A DNA stretch of 64,000 bases. It comes from Oceanicaulis sp. HTCC2633. Its GTDB lineage: Bacteria > Pseudomonadota > Alphaproteobacteria > Caulobacterales > Maricaulaceae. How positions within the stretch are numbered: position 1 is the first letter of the stretch; each line of letters opens with the position of its first letter. The stretch lies in NCBI RefSeq assembly GCF_000152745.1, contig NZ_CH672428.1, forward strand, positions 195,433 to 259,432, in the 5' to 3' direction. The position numbers were made by a program, and so were the translations under genes. This document shows positions 8,183 to 18,688 of the stretch, one piece after another. Below the pieces are notes generated by a model. The model saw only the letters and a list, made by a program, of their open reading frames with translations. It was not told the DNA's origin and made no database searches.

Positions 8183-8839
8183 CTAGACCGACGGATTGAT
8201 CAGAACAGTCTCGGCGTCCGGTTCGCTGCCTTCGGCAATGCGCACGCATTCGGCCGAGACGCGCGCCTTGCCTTCAGCGACGAGCTTGAGACAGGCGGGG
8301 TAAAGCTTGTGTTCGGCTTCAAGCACGCGGGCAGAGAGGGTTTCAGGCGTGTCGCCCGCCATGACGGGCACTGCGGCCTGGCCGATGATCGGGCCGTCAT
8401 CCATTTCCGCGCGCACGAAATGCACGCTGCAGCCATGGACGCGCACGCCCTGTTCCAGCGCCCGCTCATGGGTATGCACGCCCTTGAAGGCGGGCAGGAG
8501 CGAGGGGTGAATGTTGATGAGGCGGTCCCGCCATTTCTCGACAAACCAGGGCGTCAGGATGCGCATGAATCCGGCGAGGCAGACAATCTGAACGCCAGCT
8601 TCGCGCAATTTCGCGTCCAGATCTTTTTCAAAGTCCTCGCGGTCTTCGTAGAGCGTATGGTCGATGAAGCCTGTGGGCACATCCACCTTGCGCGCCCGTT
8701 CGAGCCCTTGCGCGCCTGCCTTGTTGGACAGGACCAGAACGATCTCGGCCGGATAGTCGTCATGCTGGGCCGCGTCGAGCAAGGCCTGAAGGTTTGATCC
8801 CCGACCGGAGATCAAAACGCCGACTTTGGTTTTCGCCAT
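8183..8839 (-). CDS. purN: phosphoribosylglycinamide formyltransferase
   Basis: Uses 10-formyl-tetrahydrofolate to formylate GAR in the third step of purine synthesis. The 218-residue protein carries 'VLISGRGSNLQALLDA' (phosphate-binding loop), 'INIHPSLLPAFKG' (catalytic Asn/His region) and 'VHFVRAEMDDGPIIGQ' with the catalytic aspartate. The gene follows purM by two bases, the usual purMN order, so the two enzymes are made together. Confidence 0.97.
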   Translation of the reverse strand: MAKTKVGVLISGRGSNLQALLDAAQHDDYPAEIVLVLSNKAGAQGLERARKVDVPTGFIDHTLYEDREDFEKDLDAKLREAGVQIVCLAGFMRILTPWFVEKWRDRLINIHPSLLPAFKGVHTHERALEQGVRVHGCSVHFVRAEMDDGPIIGQAAVPVMAGDTPETLSARVLEAEHKLYPACLKLVAEGKARVSAECVRIAEGSEPDAETVLINPSV

Positions 8840-8841
8840 GC

Positions 8842-9879
8842 TTAGCTCGCCTTCAAAACGCCAATGACACTCGCGGTTTCACCCGCGGCGTTTAACGTGT
8901 CGCAAATCGAGTGCGCCTCAGACGCCTCGACCGCGAGGATCATGCCGACGCCGCAATTGAACGTCCGACGCATTTCGCTTTCGGCGACATTGCCCGCCTC
9001 TGCCAACCATTTGAAGACGGCGGGGCGCTCGAAGCTGTCATAATCCACCTCGAAGGTCAGGTGGTCGGGCAGCATTCGCGGCGTGTTCTCGGTGATCCCG
9101 CCGCCCGTGATATGGGCGAGGCCCTTGATGCGGCCCTCGCGGATCAGCGGCATCAGCGCTTTGACATAGATCCGGGTCGGTTCCAGCAGCGCTTCGGCCA
9201 GCTTGCGGCCCGACGCGAAGGGCGCATCGCTGTCAAAGTCCAGACCGGCATGGTCGATGATGCGGCGGATCAGAGAATAGCCGTTCGAGTGCGGACCGGA
9301 GGAAGCGAGACCGATCAGCGCATCGCCTTCTTTCATCAGGTCATGACGCGGCAGCAGCGCGCCGCGCTCGGCGGCGCCGACGACAAAGCCCGCCAGATCA
9401 AAATCCTCGCCCGTATACATGCCCGGCATTTCCGCGGTCTCGCCGCCGATCAGCGCACAGCCGGACTGGCGACAGCCTTCGGCGATGCCTTCAACGACCG
9501 CCGCGCCACGGGCCGGGTCGAGCTTGCCGGTGGCGAAGTAATCGAGGAAGAACAGCGGTTCGGCGCCCTGGGCCAGAATGTCGTTCACGCACATGGCCAC
9601 AAGGTCGATGCCGACCGTGTTCACGATGCCCGAGCTGATGGCGAGCTTGAGCTTGGTGCCCACGCCATCGGTGCCGGACACCAGAACCGGATCGTTGAAG
9701 CCGGCGGCCTTGAGATCAAAGGCGCCGCCAAAGCCGCCCAGACCCGTATCCGCGCCCGGACGGGCCGTGGATTTCGCCAGCGGCTTGATGGCCTGGACCA
9801 GCGCATCGCCGGCATCAATGCTCACGCCGGCTTCCGCGTAGGTCAGTCCGGTTTTGTTGGTCGCGTCGGATTGGGACAC
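8842..9879 (-). CDS. purM: phosphoribosylformylglycinamidine cyclo-ligase
   Basis: Closes the imidazole ring: FGAM + ATP to AIR, fifth step of purine synthesis. The 345-residue length is normal. Visible family motifs are '[17 protein letters not shown]', '[12 protein letters not shown]', '[11 protein letters not shown]' and '[16 protein letters not shown]'. The start is GTG at 9879 with a GGGAG ribosome site. The upstream 140 bases separate it from the divergent DUF2066 gene; no purine riboswitch was recognised there. Confidence 0.97.
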   Translation of the reverse strand: MSQSDATNKTGLTYAEAGVSIDAGDALVQAIKPLAKSTARPGADTGLGGFGGAFDLKAAGFNDPVLVSGTDGVGTKLKLAISSGIVNTVGIDLVAMCVNDILAQGAEPLFFLDYFATGKLDPARGAAVVEGIAEGCRQSGCALIGGETAEMPGMYTGEDFDLAGFVVGAAERGALLPRHDLMKEGDALIGLASSGPHSNGYSLIRRIIDHAGLDFDSDAPFASGRKLAEALLEPTRIYVKALMPLIREGRIKGLAHITGGGITENTPRMLPDHLTFEVDYDSFERPAVFKWLAEAGNVAESEMRRTFNCGVGMILAVEASEAHSICDTLNAAGETASVIGVLKAS

Positions 9880-10019
9880 GGGCGGCTCCCTTGGCCAAGT
9901 CGTCAGTTTCCGCGTGCATAGCGCGCAATTGTCAAAAGCGCGAGGGGGCGGGGCGCCGCAACAGGGTTCACCGCAGCGCCCAAGCGCGTATAGTCGCCGT
10001 CGAACTGGCGCATTAGGGG

Positions 10020-11078
10020 ATGACCATGCAAGCGATCAGGCAGGCGATGCAATGGGCTTTGGCGGGTTTGGCGGCGGGCGCGATGAGCGCTGCAGCGCTG
10101 GCGGACAATCCCTTCGTGGTGGATGGCGTGGCCATTGATGCACGCGCGGACAATGCGACCGAAGCCCAGCGCACCGCTCTGCAACAGGGCCAGACAGAGG
10201 GCGCCGTGCGACTGATCGAGCGTCTGACGCTGCCGGAAGACCGGATGGAATCAGACCTGCCCGTGGTGAGCGCCGATGAGGCCGCCAGCCTGCTCGCCGG
10301 GTTGCAGATCTCGGACGAACAACGCTCGTCCACCCGCTATCGCGGCGTGCTCAGCCTCGAGTTCGATCCGCGGGCCGTTCGGCGCTATCTGACGGGGCTG
10401 GGCGTGCCGTTTGTGGAATCCCAGGCGGCGCCGATCGCGCTGATCGCCGTGACCGAGCGCCCGACCGGAGAGCGTGTGCTGGGCGGAGACTGGCAGGAGG
10501 CCTGGGCCAGGGGCGGATTTGAACATGCCCTGACCCCGGTCCGGCTCGTGCCGGCTGACAGCGTTGTGCTCGAAGAGATCGTCTCGCTTGATCCGATCGC
10601 CCTGCAGACCGTCATGGAAACGACGGGCCTGGATCAGGTTATGGTGCTGGTTGCGCGCCAGGACGCGGGGAATACCCGGGCGGCGGGCGTGATCGTCAGC
10701 TTTGATGCGGAGGGCGCGCTGCAGCGAGAAACGGTCGATCGGGTCAGCGTCGCGGGGGGTTATGTGGATGCGGCGCGCGCCATCATCGAACCGCGCGAGC
10801 AGGCCTGGAAACGCGCCAGCGTCGTGCGCGACATGAGCGTGGCCGAGCTGGACGTGAGCATTCTTTTTGACAATCTCGCCGAATGGCGTGAGCTGCAGCA
10901 GGCGGTGACGGGCGCGTCGCTGATTCAGAATGCGCGCCTGGACGCCGTGTCGCGCAGTGGCGCAGCGATGACGATCACCCATCGCGGCGCACGCGAACAG
11001 GTCATGGCCGAATTGCGCGCCCGTGGCGCGGTTCTGGCCGAGGATGAAACGCTCGGGTGGACAGTACGCAGTCGCTGA
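10020..11078 (+). CDS. DUF2066 domain-containing exported protein
   Basis: The 352-residue protein has a signal peptide ending near '[11 protein letters not shown]'. It matches DUF2066 by the segment '[21 protein letters not shown]' and the '[13 protein letters not shown]' stretch. Function is not known; the family is commonly found between purM and hda in proteobacteria, as here. ATG codons at 10020 and 10026 are both possible. Its stop overlaps the hda start as TGATG, so it is the first gene of a DUF2066-hda-ppk-ppx unit. Confidence 0.85.
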   Translation: MTMQAIRQAMQWALAGLAAGAMSAAALADNPFVVDGVAIDARADNATEAQRTALQQGQTEGAVRLIERLTLPEDRMESDLPVVSADEAASLLAGLQISDEQRSSTRYRGVLSLEFDPRAVRRYLTGLGVPFVESQAAPIALIAVTERPTGERVLGGDWQEAWARGGFEHALTPVRLVPADSVVLEEIVSLDPIALQTVMETTGLDQVMVLVARQDAGNTRAAGVIVSFDAEGALQRETVDRVSVAGGYVDAARAIIEPREQAWKRASVVRDMSVAELDVSILFDNLAEWRELQQAVTGASLIQNARLDAVSRSGAAMTITHRGAREQVMAELRARGAVLAEDETLGWTVRSR

Positions 11079-11746
11079 TGAAGCCAGGACAACTCGCGCT
11101 CGATCTGGTTCTGGAGCCCGATTACCGGGCGGAAGCCTTTGCGGTGAGCGAAGCGAACGCCGCCGCCCTGGCTCTGGTCAATCGCTGGCCGCGTTGGCGG
11201 CAGGGCCATCTTCTGCTGGTCGGACCGGCAGGCAGCGGAAAGACCCATCTGTCGCATATGTGGACAGCGCGCACCCGCGCCACCCGACTGGACCCGGCCA
11301 GCCTGTCCAACGGGCTCAAGACCGTCGGGCGCGGCGCAGCGGTTCTGGTGGAGGACTGCGACAGGGGCGTGGATGAGGACGCGCTCTTTCATCTGCTTAA
11401 CCGGGCGGCCGGCGATGCCGGCGTCACCGTGCTGATGACCGCCGGCAAGGCGCCCGCGGAATGGCCGGTCCGCCTGCCCGATCTCGCCTCACGCCTGATC
11501 GCGACCGAGACCGCGGTGTTGCATGAACCTGATGATGCGTTGCTGCGGCAGGTCATGGAGAAGCTGTTCCGGGACAAGCGTACGCCGCTGTCACCAGGTG
11601 TTCTTGAATATCTGCTTGATCGCATGGAGCGTTCGGTTGATTACGCGAGGCGGCTGACAGCCTGGCTCGATCGTGAGGCGCTGGCCCGCAAGGGGCCGGT
11701 CACTCGCACCCTTGCGCGCGAGGCGTTGTCAGTCCTATCCAGTTGA
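11078..11746 (+). CDS. hda: DnaA-related regulatory inactivator Hda
   Basis: Hda (HdaA in Caulobacter) bound to the beta clamp stimulates hydrolysis of DnaA-bound ATP and prevents re-initiation. The 222-residue protein begins with a clamp-binding-like 'QLALDL' at about residue 5, then a P-loop '[11 protein letters not shown]', a Walker B-like 'VLVEDCDR' and an AAA+ lid; the DnaA domain IV is absent as expected. The ATG at 11078 overlaps the DUF2066 stop (TGATG), which fixes the start better than the GTG at 11057. ppk follows after 34 bases. Confidence 0.92.
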   Translation: MKPGQLALDLVLEPDYRAEAFAVSEANAAALALVNRWPRWRQGHLLLVGPAGSGKTHLSHMWTARTRATRLDPASLSNGLKTVGRGAAVLVEDCDRGVDEDALFHLLNRAAGDAGVTVLMTAGKAPAEWPVRLPDLASRLIATETAVLHEPDDALLRQVMEKLFRDKRTPLSPGVLEYLLDRMERSVDYARRLTAWLDREALARKGPVTRTLAREALSVLSS

Positions 11747-11780
11747 CGCAACGCGCCCTTCGCCTGTTTGGAGTCCCGGT

Positions 11781-13973
11781 ATGACCGACGCAGCGCCTTC
11801 ATCCTCCGGATCCCCGACTGATGTGGAGGCTCTGATGGCGTCTCCGGACCGGTTCATCAATCGCGAGCTGTCCTGGCTGCAATTCAACTGGCGGGTCATC
11901 GAGGAGGCGCGGAATCCGCGCCATCCGGTGCTGGAGCGCCTGCGCTTCTTGTCGATCTCGGCGAGCAATCTGGACGAGTTCTACATGGTCCGCGTGGCCG
12001 GCCTGCGCGCCCAGGTGCGCAACGGCATGGACCGGCCCGGCATGGATGGCTGCACGCCCGGCCAGCAGCTCGACCAGATCAACGCCGCCGCCACCGACCT
12101 GATGAACGCCCAGCAGGAGACCTGGCGCGAGCTGCAGGACCTGCTGGCCGCTGAAGGGGTGGAGCTGGTCGATCAGGACACGCTGACCGCCAAGGAACGC
12201 GAATGGCTGCGCGATGACTTTCTCGCGCACACCCTGCCGGTGATCACGCCGCTGGCAATCGATCCGGCGCACCCGTTCCCGTTCATTCCCAATCTGGGCT
12301 TCGCCCTGATGCTCAAGCTCAAGCGCCAGCGCGATGGGCGCATCATGAACGCGCTTTTGCCCATGCCGGCAGGGGTGAAGCGCTTCATCGAGATCCCGAC
12401 AGAGCGGGTGGATGAGCAGGGCCGGCCCGTCAAACGCTTCATAGCGCTCGAGACGATCCTGATCCTGTTCATGGATGCGCTGTTCCCCGGCTTCGATCTC
12501 GTCGGCAAAGGCGCCTTCCGGATCATTCGCGACAGCGATATCGAGATCGAGGAAGAGGCCGAGGATCTGGTGCGCGAGTTCGAGGCGCTGCTCAAGCAAC
12601 GCCGCCGCGGGGTGCTGGTGCGCCTGAAGATCGAGGCGGGCATGCCCGAAGAGCTGCGCCGCTTCATCACCCAGCAGCTGCATGCGGAGAAACAGGACGT
12701 GCAGCTGGTGGACGGGCTGCTGGGCATGGCGCAGCTGGGACAGATGATCCCCGATGAGCGGCCCGAGCTGAAGTTCGATCCCTATGAGCCGCGCTTTCCA
12801 GAGCGGATCAAGGATCATGGGGGCGATGTCTTTGCGGCGGTGCGCGCCAAGGACCTGATCGTTCACCATCCCTATGAGAGCTTTGACGTGGTGGTGGAAT
12901 TCCTCCGTCAGGCGGCGCGGGACCCGGATGTCATCACCATCAAGCAGACGCTGTACCGGACCTCGAAGGACTCGCCCATAATCGCGGCCCTGATCGAGGC
13001 GGCGGAAGCAGGCAAGAACGTCACGGCGCTGGTGGAATTGAAGGCGCGCTTTGATGAAGAGGCCAATCTGCGTTGGGCGCGGGACCTTGAGCGCGCGGGC
13101 GTGCAGGTCGTCTATGGCTTTATCGAGTACAAGACCCACGCCAAGATCTCGCTGGTGGTGCGGCGCGAGGGCTCGGAGCTTCGCACCTACGCCCATTTCG
13201 GCACCGGCAATTATCACCCGATCACAGCGCGCATTTACACCGATCTGTCGCTGTTCACCGCCGATCCGGCCTTTGGCCGCGATGCCGGGCGCATCTTCAA
13301 CTATGTGACCGGATACGCCCGTCCGCAGGAGCTGGAAAAGCTGGTGATCAGCCCGATCAACATGCTCGAATTCATCTGCGAGAAGATCGATCGCGAGATC
13401 GCCAACGCCCGGGCCGGAAAGCCGGCGGGAGTCTGGGCGAAGATGAACTCGCTGGTTCATCCGCGCGTGATCGACAAGCTGTATGAAGCCAGTCAGGCAG
13501 GGGTGCGGGTCGAGCTCATCATGCGCGGCATCTGCTGCCTGAAGCCGGGCGTTCCGGGATTGTCAGAGAACATTCGGGTGAAGTCCATTGTCGGACGGTT
13601 CCTCGAGCATTCCCGCATCGCCTGCTTCGCCAACGGAGCGCCCATGCCCAGTCCGCAGGCGGAGATTTACATTTCCTCCGCAGACTGGATGCCGCGCAAT
13701 CTGGATCGCCGGATCGAGACCCTGTGCCCGATCGAGAATCCGACCGTGCATCGTCAGGTGCTCGATCAGATCATGGTCGCCAACCTCAATGACGAGACCC
13801 AGAGCTGGTACATGAACCCGGACGGCACCTACACCCGCTTTGATACTGATGGAGTCGAGGACCCGTTCTCCGCACACGCTTATTTCATGACCAATCCGTC
13901 CCTGTCCGGACGCGGTGAAGCGCTCAAGCAGGACCAGCCGCCCGCCTTTCCCCATGTGGGTCCGCGCGACTGA
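11781..13973 (+). CDS. ppk: polyphosphate kinase 1
   Basis: Reversibly builds polyphosphate from ATP. The 730-residue protein has the N-terminal '[15 protein letters not shown]' and '[16 protein letters not shown]' signatures. The phospholipase D-like catalytic half contains 'THAKISLVV', with the autophosphorylated histidine, 'HFGTGNYHP', and 'RFLEHSRI' with the second essential histidine. The start at 11781 follows the hda stop by 34 bases. Its stop overlaps the ppx start (TGATG), coupling synthesis and degradation enzymes in one operon. Confidence 0.98.
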   Translation: MTDAAPSSSGSPTDVEALMASPDRFINRELSWLQFNWRVIEEARNPRHPVLERLRFLSISASNLDEFYMVRVAGLRAQVRNGMDRPGMDGCTPGQQLDQINAAATDLMNAQQETWRELQDLLAAEGVELVDQDTLTAKEREWLRDDFLAHTLPVITPLAIDPAHPFPFIPNLGFALMLKLKRQRDGRIMNALLPMPAGVKRFIEIPTERVDEQGRPVKRFIALETILILFMDALFPGFDLVGKGAFRIIRDSDIEIEEEAEDLVREFEALLKQRRRGVLVRLKIEAGMPEELRRFITQQLHAEKQDVQLVDGLLGMAQLGQMIPDERPELKFDPYEPRFPERIKDHGGDVFAAVRAKDLIVHHPYESFDVVVEFLRQAARDPDVITIKQTLYRTSKDSPIIAALIEAAEAGKNVTALVELKARFDEEANLRWARDLERAGVQVVYGFIEYKTHAKISLVVRREGSELRTYAHFGTGNYHPITARIYTDLSLFTADPAFGRDAGRIFNYVTGYARPQELEKLVISPINMLEFICEKIDREIANARAGKPAGVWAKMNSLVHPRVIDKLYEASQAGVRVELIMRGICCLKPGVPGLSENIRVKSIVGRFLEHSRIACFANGAPMPSPQAEIYISSADWMPRNLDRRIETLCPIENPTVHRQVLDQIMVANLNDETQSWYMNPDGTYTRFDTDGVEDPFSAHAYFMTNPSLSGRGEALKQDQPPAFPHVGPRD

Positions 13974-15496
13974 TGGGCATGCGGGACATTTTCGGCTTTG
14001 GCGGGGCCGAGCCCCGGCTGAAGGGCCGCGATGTGGCGGTCATCGATGTCGGCTCGAACTCGGTGCGTCTGGTGCAGTTCCGCGTGGAGGGGCGCGTGCT
14101 CTGGCCGGTCTTCAACGAGAAGACCATGGCCGGTCTGGGCAAGGGCGCGCCAGAAACCGGGCGGCTCAATCCCGAAGGCGTGGAAGCGGCCCTGCGCACC
14201 CTTCGACGCTTTACTCGCTTGCTCGACGCCAAGGGCGTGAGCACTCGCGGCGCGGTGGCGACCGCCGCAGTGCGCGAGTGCGAGGACGGCCCTGACTTTG
14301 TCGAGCGCGTGCGTCAGGAGACTGGCCTCGTCATTGACGTGCTTAGTGGTGAGGAAGAAGGGCGCTATTCCGCGCTAGGCGTGCTTGCAGGGGTGGGCGA
14401 CGCCTGGGGCGTGGCGGGCGATCTGGGCGGCTCCAGTCTGGAGCTGACCGGGCTTGAGGGCCGCAGCGCCCAGCAAGCCATCACCCTGCCATTGGGGCCG
14501 CTGGCGGTGAACGCCGCCGGGGCCAAGGCCGAAGAGTTGCGCGATCGCGTCGACGCCCATCTGGAGCGCGCAGCCGAAGTGCTGAGCCAGACGGGGGACA
14601 CGTTTTACGCCGTCGGCGGCGCCTGGCGCTCCTTTGCCAACCTGTCCATGAGCATGCGCAATTACCCGCTGCGCCTGCTGCACGAATACGAGATGAGTCT
14701 CGACCAGGTGCGCAAGACCGCCCAGTTCGCGATGAGCCAGAGCGAAAGCTCGCTGGCGTCAGTGCCGGGCGTGTCTTCCAAGCGCGCCGCAACCCTGCCT
14801 TACGCCGCCCTGCTGCTCGAGCGGATCATGAAGTCGGGCCGCTTCAAGCGTGTGGTCTTCTCAGCCTATGGCCTGCGAGAAGGCGTCGTCTGCGTTAGCG
14901 ATTCTTCACTAGTGGAGGAGGGCGACCCGCTGTTGAGCGGCACGGAGATCATGGCGTTGTCTGCGTCCCCCGAGCCTGGATTCGGGCCAGCTTTGGCGGA
15001 GTGGCTTGAACCGGCCTTCAGGGGGGAGCCGTCCGTGTTCGGAGAGCTGCAGGACAAACGGTTGCGAGGGGCTGCCGCGCGGTTGAGCGATATCGGCGCG
15101 CGTCTTCACCCTGATCATCGCGGCGATCTGGCCTTTACCCAGGTGCTCTATGCGCCGATTGGCGGTCTCAGCCATGCCGAACGCGCCTTCCTGGCGCTGA
15201 CCCTGCATCACCGGTATGAAGGCAAGTCTTCCCGCGGCGAGGATTGCGTCTCCACGCATTTGCTCGACGAGGCGCAGCGCACCGCAGCCTTGCGGCTGGG
15301 GCTGGGCATGCGGTTCGGCGCTGCGCTTTCGGGACGGACCGGCAAGCTTTTGTCCTCGTTCACATTGACGCGGACCGAAGACGCGCTTGTGATTTCACTG
15401 GCGTCTGACGCCGGCGATCTGATCGTGGAGCGCGCCCTGCGCCGGTTCGAGCAATTCTGTGCGGCCATGGAGCTCAAGGCGGCGCCCGAGGTCTAG
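13973..15496 (+). CDS. ppx: exopolyphosphatase / Ppx-GppA family phosphatase
   Basis: Degrades polyphosphate or pppGpp. The 507-residue protein opens with the actin-like ATPase phosphate loop 'VAVIDVGSNSVRLVQF' at about residue 22 and has the second loop 'GDLGGSSLELTGL' near residue 145. The C-terminal part looks like the HD-like helical domain of Ppx. Ppx and GppA activities cannot be separated from sequence, but the one-base overlap with ppk favours polyphosphate. The ATG at 13973 shares its A with the ppk stop. Confidence 0.92.
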   Translation: MGMRDIFGFGGAEPRLKGRDVAVIDVGSNSVRLVQFRVEGRVLWPVFNEKTMAGLGKGAPETGRLNPEGVEAALRTLRRFTRLLDAKGVSTRGAVATAAVRECEDGPDFVERVRQETGLVIDVLSGEEEGRYSALGVLAGVGDAWGVAGDLGGSSLELTGLEGRSAQQAITLPLGPLAVNAAGAKAEELRDRVDAHLERAAEVLSQTGDTFYAVGGAWRSFANLSMSMRNYPLRLLHEYEMSLDQVRKTAQFAMSQSESSLASVPGVSSKRAATLPYAALLLERIMKSGRFKRVVFSAYGLREGVVCVSDSSLVEEGDPLLSGTEIMALSASPEPGFGPALAEWLEPAFRGEPSVFGELQDKRLRGAAARLSDIGARLHPDHRGDLAFTQVLYAPIGGLSHAERAFLALTLHHRYEGKSSRGEDCVSTHLLDEAQRTAALRLGLGMRFGAALSGRTGKLLSSFTLTRTEDALVISLASDAGDLIVERALRRFEQFCAAMELKAAPEV

Positions 15497-15529
15497 GCGT
15501 TTGAGCTGTCGCGAAACGGAGGGTCGGCG

Positions 15530-16036
15530 ATGAATCTGGCGTCTTCTCTGCTGCTCTCCACTGTCATGGTGGTGCTGACGACCGCCATTCACATGGCGGG
15601 GCTGGCCGGATTGATCGCCGTGATGCGCTGGCGGGAAGGGCGGTCGAGCTATGTGTCCACCGCCTGGTGGCAGATGGCCCTGATCCTGGGCGTGATGCTG
15701 ACCCTGTTCTTCCTGCATGCGATAGAGATCTGGGTTTATGCGGCGCTCTATCGGATTGGGGGCGTGATCGACACGTTCGAAGCCGCGCTCTATTTCTCGA
15801 CCTCCACCTTCACCACAGTGGGGTATGGCGACATCGTGCTGGGGCCGGGCTGGCGGGTGCTGGCCGCCATCGAGAGCGCCAACGGCTTTCTGCTGCTGGG
15901 CTGGTCCACGGCCTTCCTGCTTCAGGTGGTCAGTCGTTTGCGCTCTGTCGAATTTCGCTGGCTGGACCGCCGTGAGGATGAGGCGGAGCTGTTTGAAGCG
16001 CGAAAGGCGGCGCGCAAGGAGGAGGACGCGGACTAG
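15530..16036 (+). CDS. small two-TM potassium channel
   Basis: The 168-residue protein has an N-terminal hydrophobic pair, then a pore helix and the K+ selectivity filter 'TTVGYGDIV' near residue 103, followed by an outer helix and a short charged C-terminal tail ('RREDEAELFEARKAARKEE'). It matches the Ion_trans_2 pore domain with an extra helix at the front; there is no RCK/TrkA-N gating domain. The start follows a GGAGGG ribosome site 33 bases after ppx, so it may be the last gene of that operon. Confidence 0.88.
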   Translation: MNLASSLLLSTVMVVLTTAIHMAGLAGLIAVMRWREGRSSYVSTAWWQMALILGVMLTLFFLHAIEIWVYAALYRIGGVIDTFEAALYFSTSTFTTVGYGDIVLGPGWRVLAAIESANGFLLLGWSTAFLLQVVSRLRSVEFRWLDRREDEAELFEARKAARKEEDAD

Positions 16037-16121
16037 TTCGCGCTTGCAGCGCGACTTGCCCACCGCATCCGCACCGCGCTAAACCGGCGTCACATAAATC
16101 AGAAGTTCCACAGGACCGGAC

Positions 16122-18152
16122 ATGTTCAACAAAATCCTCATCGCCAACCGCGGCGAAATTGCTGTGCGCGTCATCAAGACCTGCAAGCGGTTGGGCATTC
16201 CCACCGTGGCGGTCTATTCCGAAGCGGATGCCGATACGCTGGCGGTGGAAATGGCCGATGAGGCGGTGTTCATCGGACCGCCCGCGCCGGGCGAATCCTA
16301 TCTGAAGATGGACACGATCATTCAGGCCTGCCTCGACACGGGCGCCGATGCGGTTCACCCCGGTTTCGGCTTCCTGTCTGAAAACGCGGCCTTTCCCAAG
16401 GCGCTGGCGGAAAAGAACATCGCCTGGATCGGCCCGAACCCGCACGCCATCTCGGCCATGGGCGACAAGCTGGAATCCAAGAAGCTCGCCGCCGAAGCGG
16501 GCGTGAACACGGTTCCGGGCTTCAAGGGCGAAATCGAGGATGACCAGCAGGCCGTCGAGGTGGCCAACGACATTGGCTATCCGGTGATGATCAAGGCCTC
16601 CGCCGGTGGCGGCGGCAAGGGCATGCGCATCGCCCGCTCTGACGACGAAGTGCGCGAAGGCTTCAAGGCGGCGCGCAACGAAGCGAAATCCTCGTTCGGC
16701 GATGACCGCATCCTGATCGAGAAATTCGTCGAGAAGCCGCGCCATATCGAAATCCAGGTTCTGGGCGACAAGCACGGCAATGTGGTTCACCTTAATGAGC
16801 GCGAATGCTCCGTGCAGCGCCGGAACCAGAAGGTTCTGGAAGAGGCGCCGTCGCCCTTCCTGGATGACGCGACCCGTAAGAAGATGGGTGATCAGGCGGT
16901 CGCACTGGCCAAGGCCGTGGACTATGACAGCGCCGGCACCGTCGAATTCATCGTCGACCCGGATCGCAATTTCTACTTTCTGGAAATGAACACCCGCCTG
17001 CAGGTGGAGCACCCGGTCACCGAGCTGACCCACGAGATCGATCTTGTGGAGCAGATGATCCGCGTGGCCTCTGGCCAGAAGCTGGGCTTCAAGCAGAAAG
17101 ACATGACGATCAAGGGCTGGGCGGTCGAAGCGCGCCTTTATGCCGAAGACCCGTATCGCGGCTTCCTCCCTTCCATTGGCCGTCTGAAGCATTATTCCGA
17201 GCCGCTGGAAGGCCCGATCGGCAATGGCGCGCTGCGTATTGACTCCGGCGTCCGCGAAGGCGACGAGATCTCGATGTTCTATGACCCGATGATCGCCAAG
17301 GTGATCGGGTATGGCGACAACCGAGAAGCGGCGATCGACGCCCTGTCGGAAACGCTGGACCGTCTGCATGTGGATGGCCTTCAGTCGAATGCGCCCTTTC
17401 TGTCCGCCGTGCTGGACGAGACGGACTTCAAGGCGGGCCGCATCCATACCGGCTATATCGAGGAACACTTCCCCGAGGGCTTCAGCGGAACGGCGCCGAC
17501 GGAATTCCAGCTCAAGATCATGGCCGCAGCGGCGGCCTTCATGCACACCGTCTTCGTTGAGCGCGCAGCGCGGATCACTGACCGCATCACGCCGCTGCCC
17601 GAGGAGGGCCTCGCCCATGAATGGGTGGTGATACTCAATGATCAGCGTTTCCCGGTTGAAATGCGCATCCCGGAAGGGGCAATGGACCTGGATGAAGCAG
17701 GTGCGGAAATCTGGGCGCCGGGCCTGATTGCCGAGCCTGTGGTGCTGACCACCAGCTGGAAGCCGGGCGAGCACATGTTCGAAGGCACGCTGGACGGCCA
17801 GGATTTCTCGCTCTTCGTGGCCGACCGTACCGAGGGCTACAAGCTGCGTCATCGCGGTTACAAGGCGGACGCTCTGGTCTGCACGCCGCGCATCGCCGAG
17901 CTGCACGCCCGTCTGCCGGAAAAAGAGCCGGTGGACACCGCCAAGCTGATCGCCAGCCCGATGCCGGGCCTTGTGGTCTCCGTCGCCGTCAAGGCGGGGC
18001 AGGAGGTCAAGGCGGGCGAAGCGCTGATGGTCGTTGAAGCCATGAAGATGGAAAACGTGCTGCGCGCCGAGCTCGATGGCGTGATCAAGTCGGTCAATTG
18101 CGAAGCGGGCGCATCGGTCGCCGCTGACGAGCTTCTCATCGAGTTCGAATAG
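16122..18152 (+). CDS. pccA: propionyl-CoA carboxylase alpha (biotin carboxylase/BCCP) subunit
   Basis: Carboxylates its biotin and, with a PccB beta subunit, converts propionyl-CoA to methylmalonyl-CoA. The 676-residue protein has the biotin carboxylase start 'KILIANRGEIAVRVI', the ATP-grasp glycine loop 'KASAGGGGKGMRIA', 'FLEMNTRLQVEHPVTE', and a C-terminal biotinyl domain with 'VEAMKMENVLRAE' (lysine biotinylated). The long BT region between them excludes AccC. No pccB lies nearby. It resembles the LiuD protein at 38513-40498, but the MKMEN rather than MKMEH biotin motif and overall pattern favour PccA. Confidence 0.9.
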   Translation: MFNKILIANRGEIAVRVIKTCKRLGIPTVAVYSEADADTLAVEMADEAVFIGPPAPGESYLKMDTIIQACLDTGADAVHPGFGFLSENAAFPKALAEKNIAWIGPNPHAISAMGDKLESKKLAAEAGVNTVPGFKGEIEDDQQAVEVANDIGYPVMIKASAGGGGKGMRIARSDDEVREGFKAARNEAKSSFGDDRILIEKFVEKPRHIEIQVLGDKHGNVVHLNERECSVQRRNQKVLEEAPSPFLDDATRKKMGDQAVALAKAVDYDSAGTVEFIVDPDRNFYFLEMNTRLQVEHPVTELTHEIDLVEQMIRVASGQKLGFKQKDMTIKGWAVEARLYAEDPYRGFLPSIGRLKHYSEPLEGPIGNGALRIDSGVREGDEISMFYDPMIAKVIGYGDNREAAIDALSETLDRLHVDGLQSNAPFLSAVLDETDFKAGRIHTGYIEEHFPEGFSGTAPTEFQLKIMAAAAAFMHTVFVERAARITDRITPLPEEGLAHEWVVILNDQRFPVEMRIPEGAMDLDEAGAEIWAPGLIAEPVVLTTSWKPGEHMFEGTLDGQDFSLFVADRTEGYKLRHRGYKADALVCTPRIAELHARLPEKEPVDTAKLIASPMPGLVVSVAVKAGQEVKAGEALMVVEAMKMENVLRAELDGVIKSVNCEAGASVAADELLIEFE

Positions 18153-18173
18153 GCGTCACGGATAAACTGACAT

Positions 18174-18209
18174 AAAAAAGGCTGCGCTCGTTCGAGCGCA
18201 GCCTTTTTC
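18174..18209. terminator. bidirectional Rho-independent terminator
   Basis: GC-rich stem (18180-18189 with 18194-18203) flanked by an A-run and a T-run, so it can stop pccA on the plus strand and the converging TM2 gene on the minus strand. Confidence 0.9.
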
Positions 18210-18232
18210 TTTGGCCGTGAAGGCGCGGGTTT

Positions 18233-18688
18233 CTAGAACCAGCCCTTTTTCTGGACCTCATAGGTCTCGGTGAAGGCGTCATCATCCTTGGTGAGGTAGA
18301 TGATGCCTTCGATCAGCGCGATCAGGCCGATGATGAGGGTCGGGATGCCGAACAGGATCCAGCCGAACAGCCAGACCACCAGCATGATGATGCCGGGACC
18401 GGCCATGCCGAGATAGAATTTGTGGATGCCGAGGCCGCCAAGGAAGATAGCCAGCAGGCCCGCCACGATCTTGTTCTTCTGACCGGTGGCCGCCGGAACG
18501 GAGAGGGGGAAGATGTTGATGGCTTCGCCGCCCGCTTCCGCCACTTCGAAATCGACTTCGGCGCCGATCTTGATCTTCGTCACGTCGCCGCGGAACTCTG
18601 TCCCCTTGAAGGTGTAGCGAACGCCGTCATTGCCGCTGATCAGACCGGAGCCGGAGGCGGGATTGTATTCGAGAATTGCGCCTTTCAT
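18233..18688 (-). CDS. cold-shock-like domain fused to TM2 membrane domain
   Basis: The 151-residue protein has two parts. Residues 1-62 ('GAILEYNPASGSGLISG...VRYTFKGTEF') resemble a cold-shock/OB-type beta-barrel that often binds nucleic acid. Residues about 68-140 form a TM2 domain with 'GGLGIHKFYLGMAGPG' and two hydrophobic spans. The ATG at 18688 follows a GAAGGGA ribosome site, which excludes the longer upstream frame. Function is unknown; the aromatic RNA-binding pattern of true cold-shock proteins is only partly present, so nucleic-acid binding is a guess. Confidence 0.75.
   Translation of the reverse strand: MKGAILEYNPASGSGLISGNDGVRYTFKGTEFRGDVTKIKIGAEVDFEVAEAGGEAINIFPLSVPAATGQKNKIVAGLLAIFLGGLGIHKFYLGMAGPGIIMLVVWLFGWILFGIPTLIIGLIALIEGIIYLTKDDDAFTETYEVQKKGWF

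Noticed and set aside
6447-8186. 579-codon plus-strand frame across arfB and the MFS gene
   Set aside because: It runs antisense through two clear genes and its product is a charged low-complexity sequence.
11799-13460. 553-codon open frame on the minus strand opposite ppk
   Set aside because: Antisense shadow of ppk, whose motifs are complete on the plus strand.
15930-17906. 658-codon open frame on the minus strand opposite pccA
   Set aside because: It is a by-product of high GC and codon bias of the real gene; the translation is rich in His, Arg and Asp with no family pattern.
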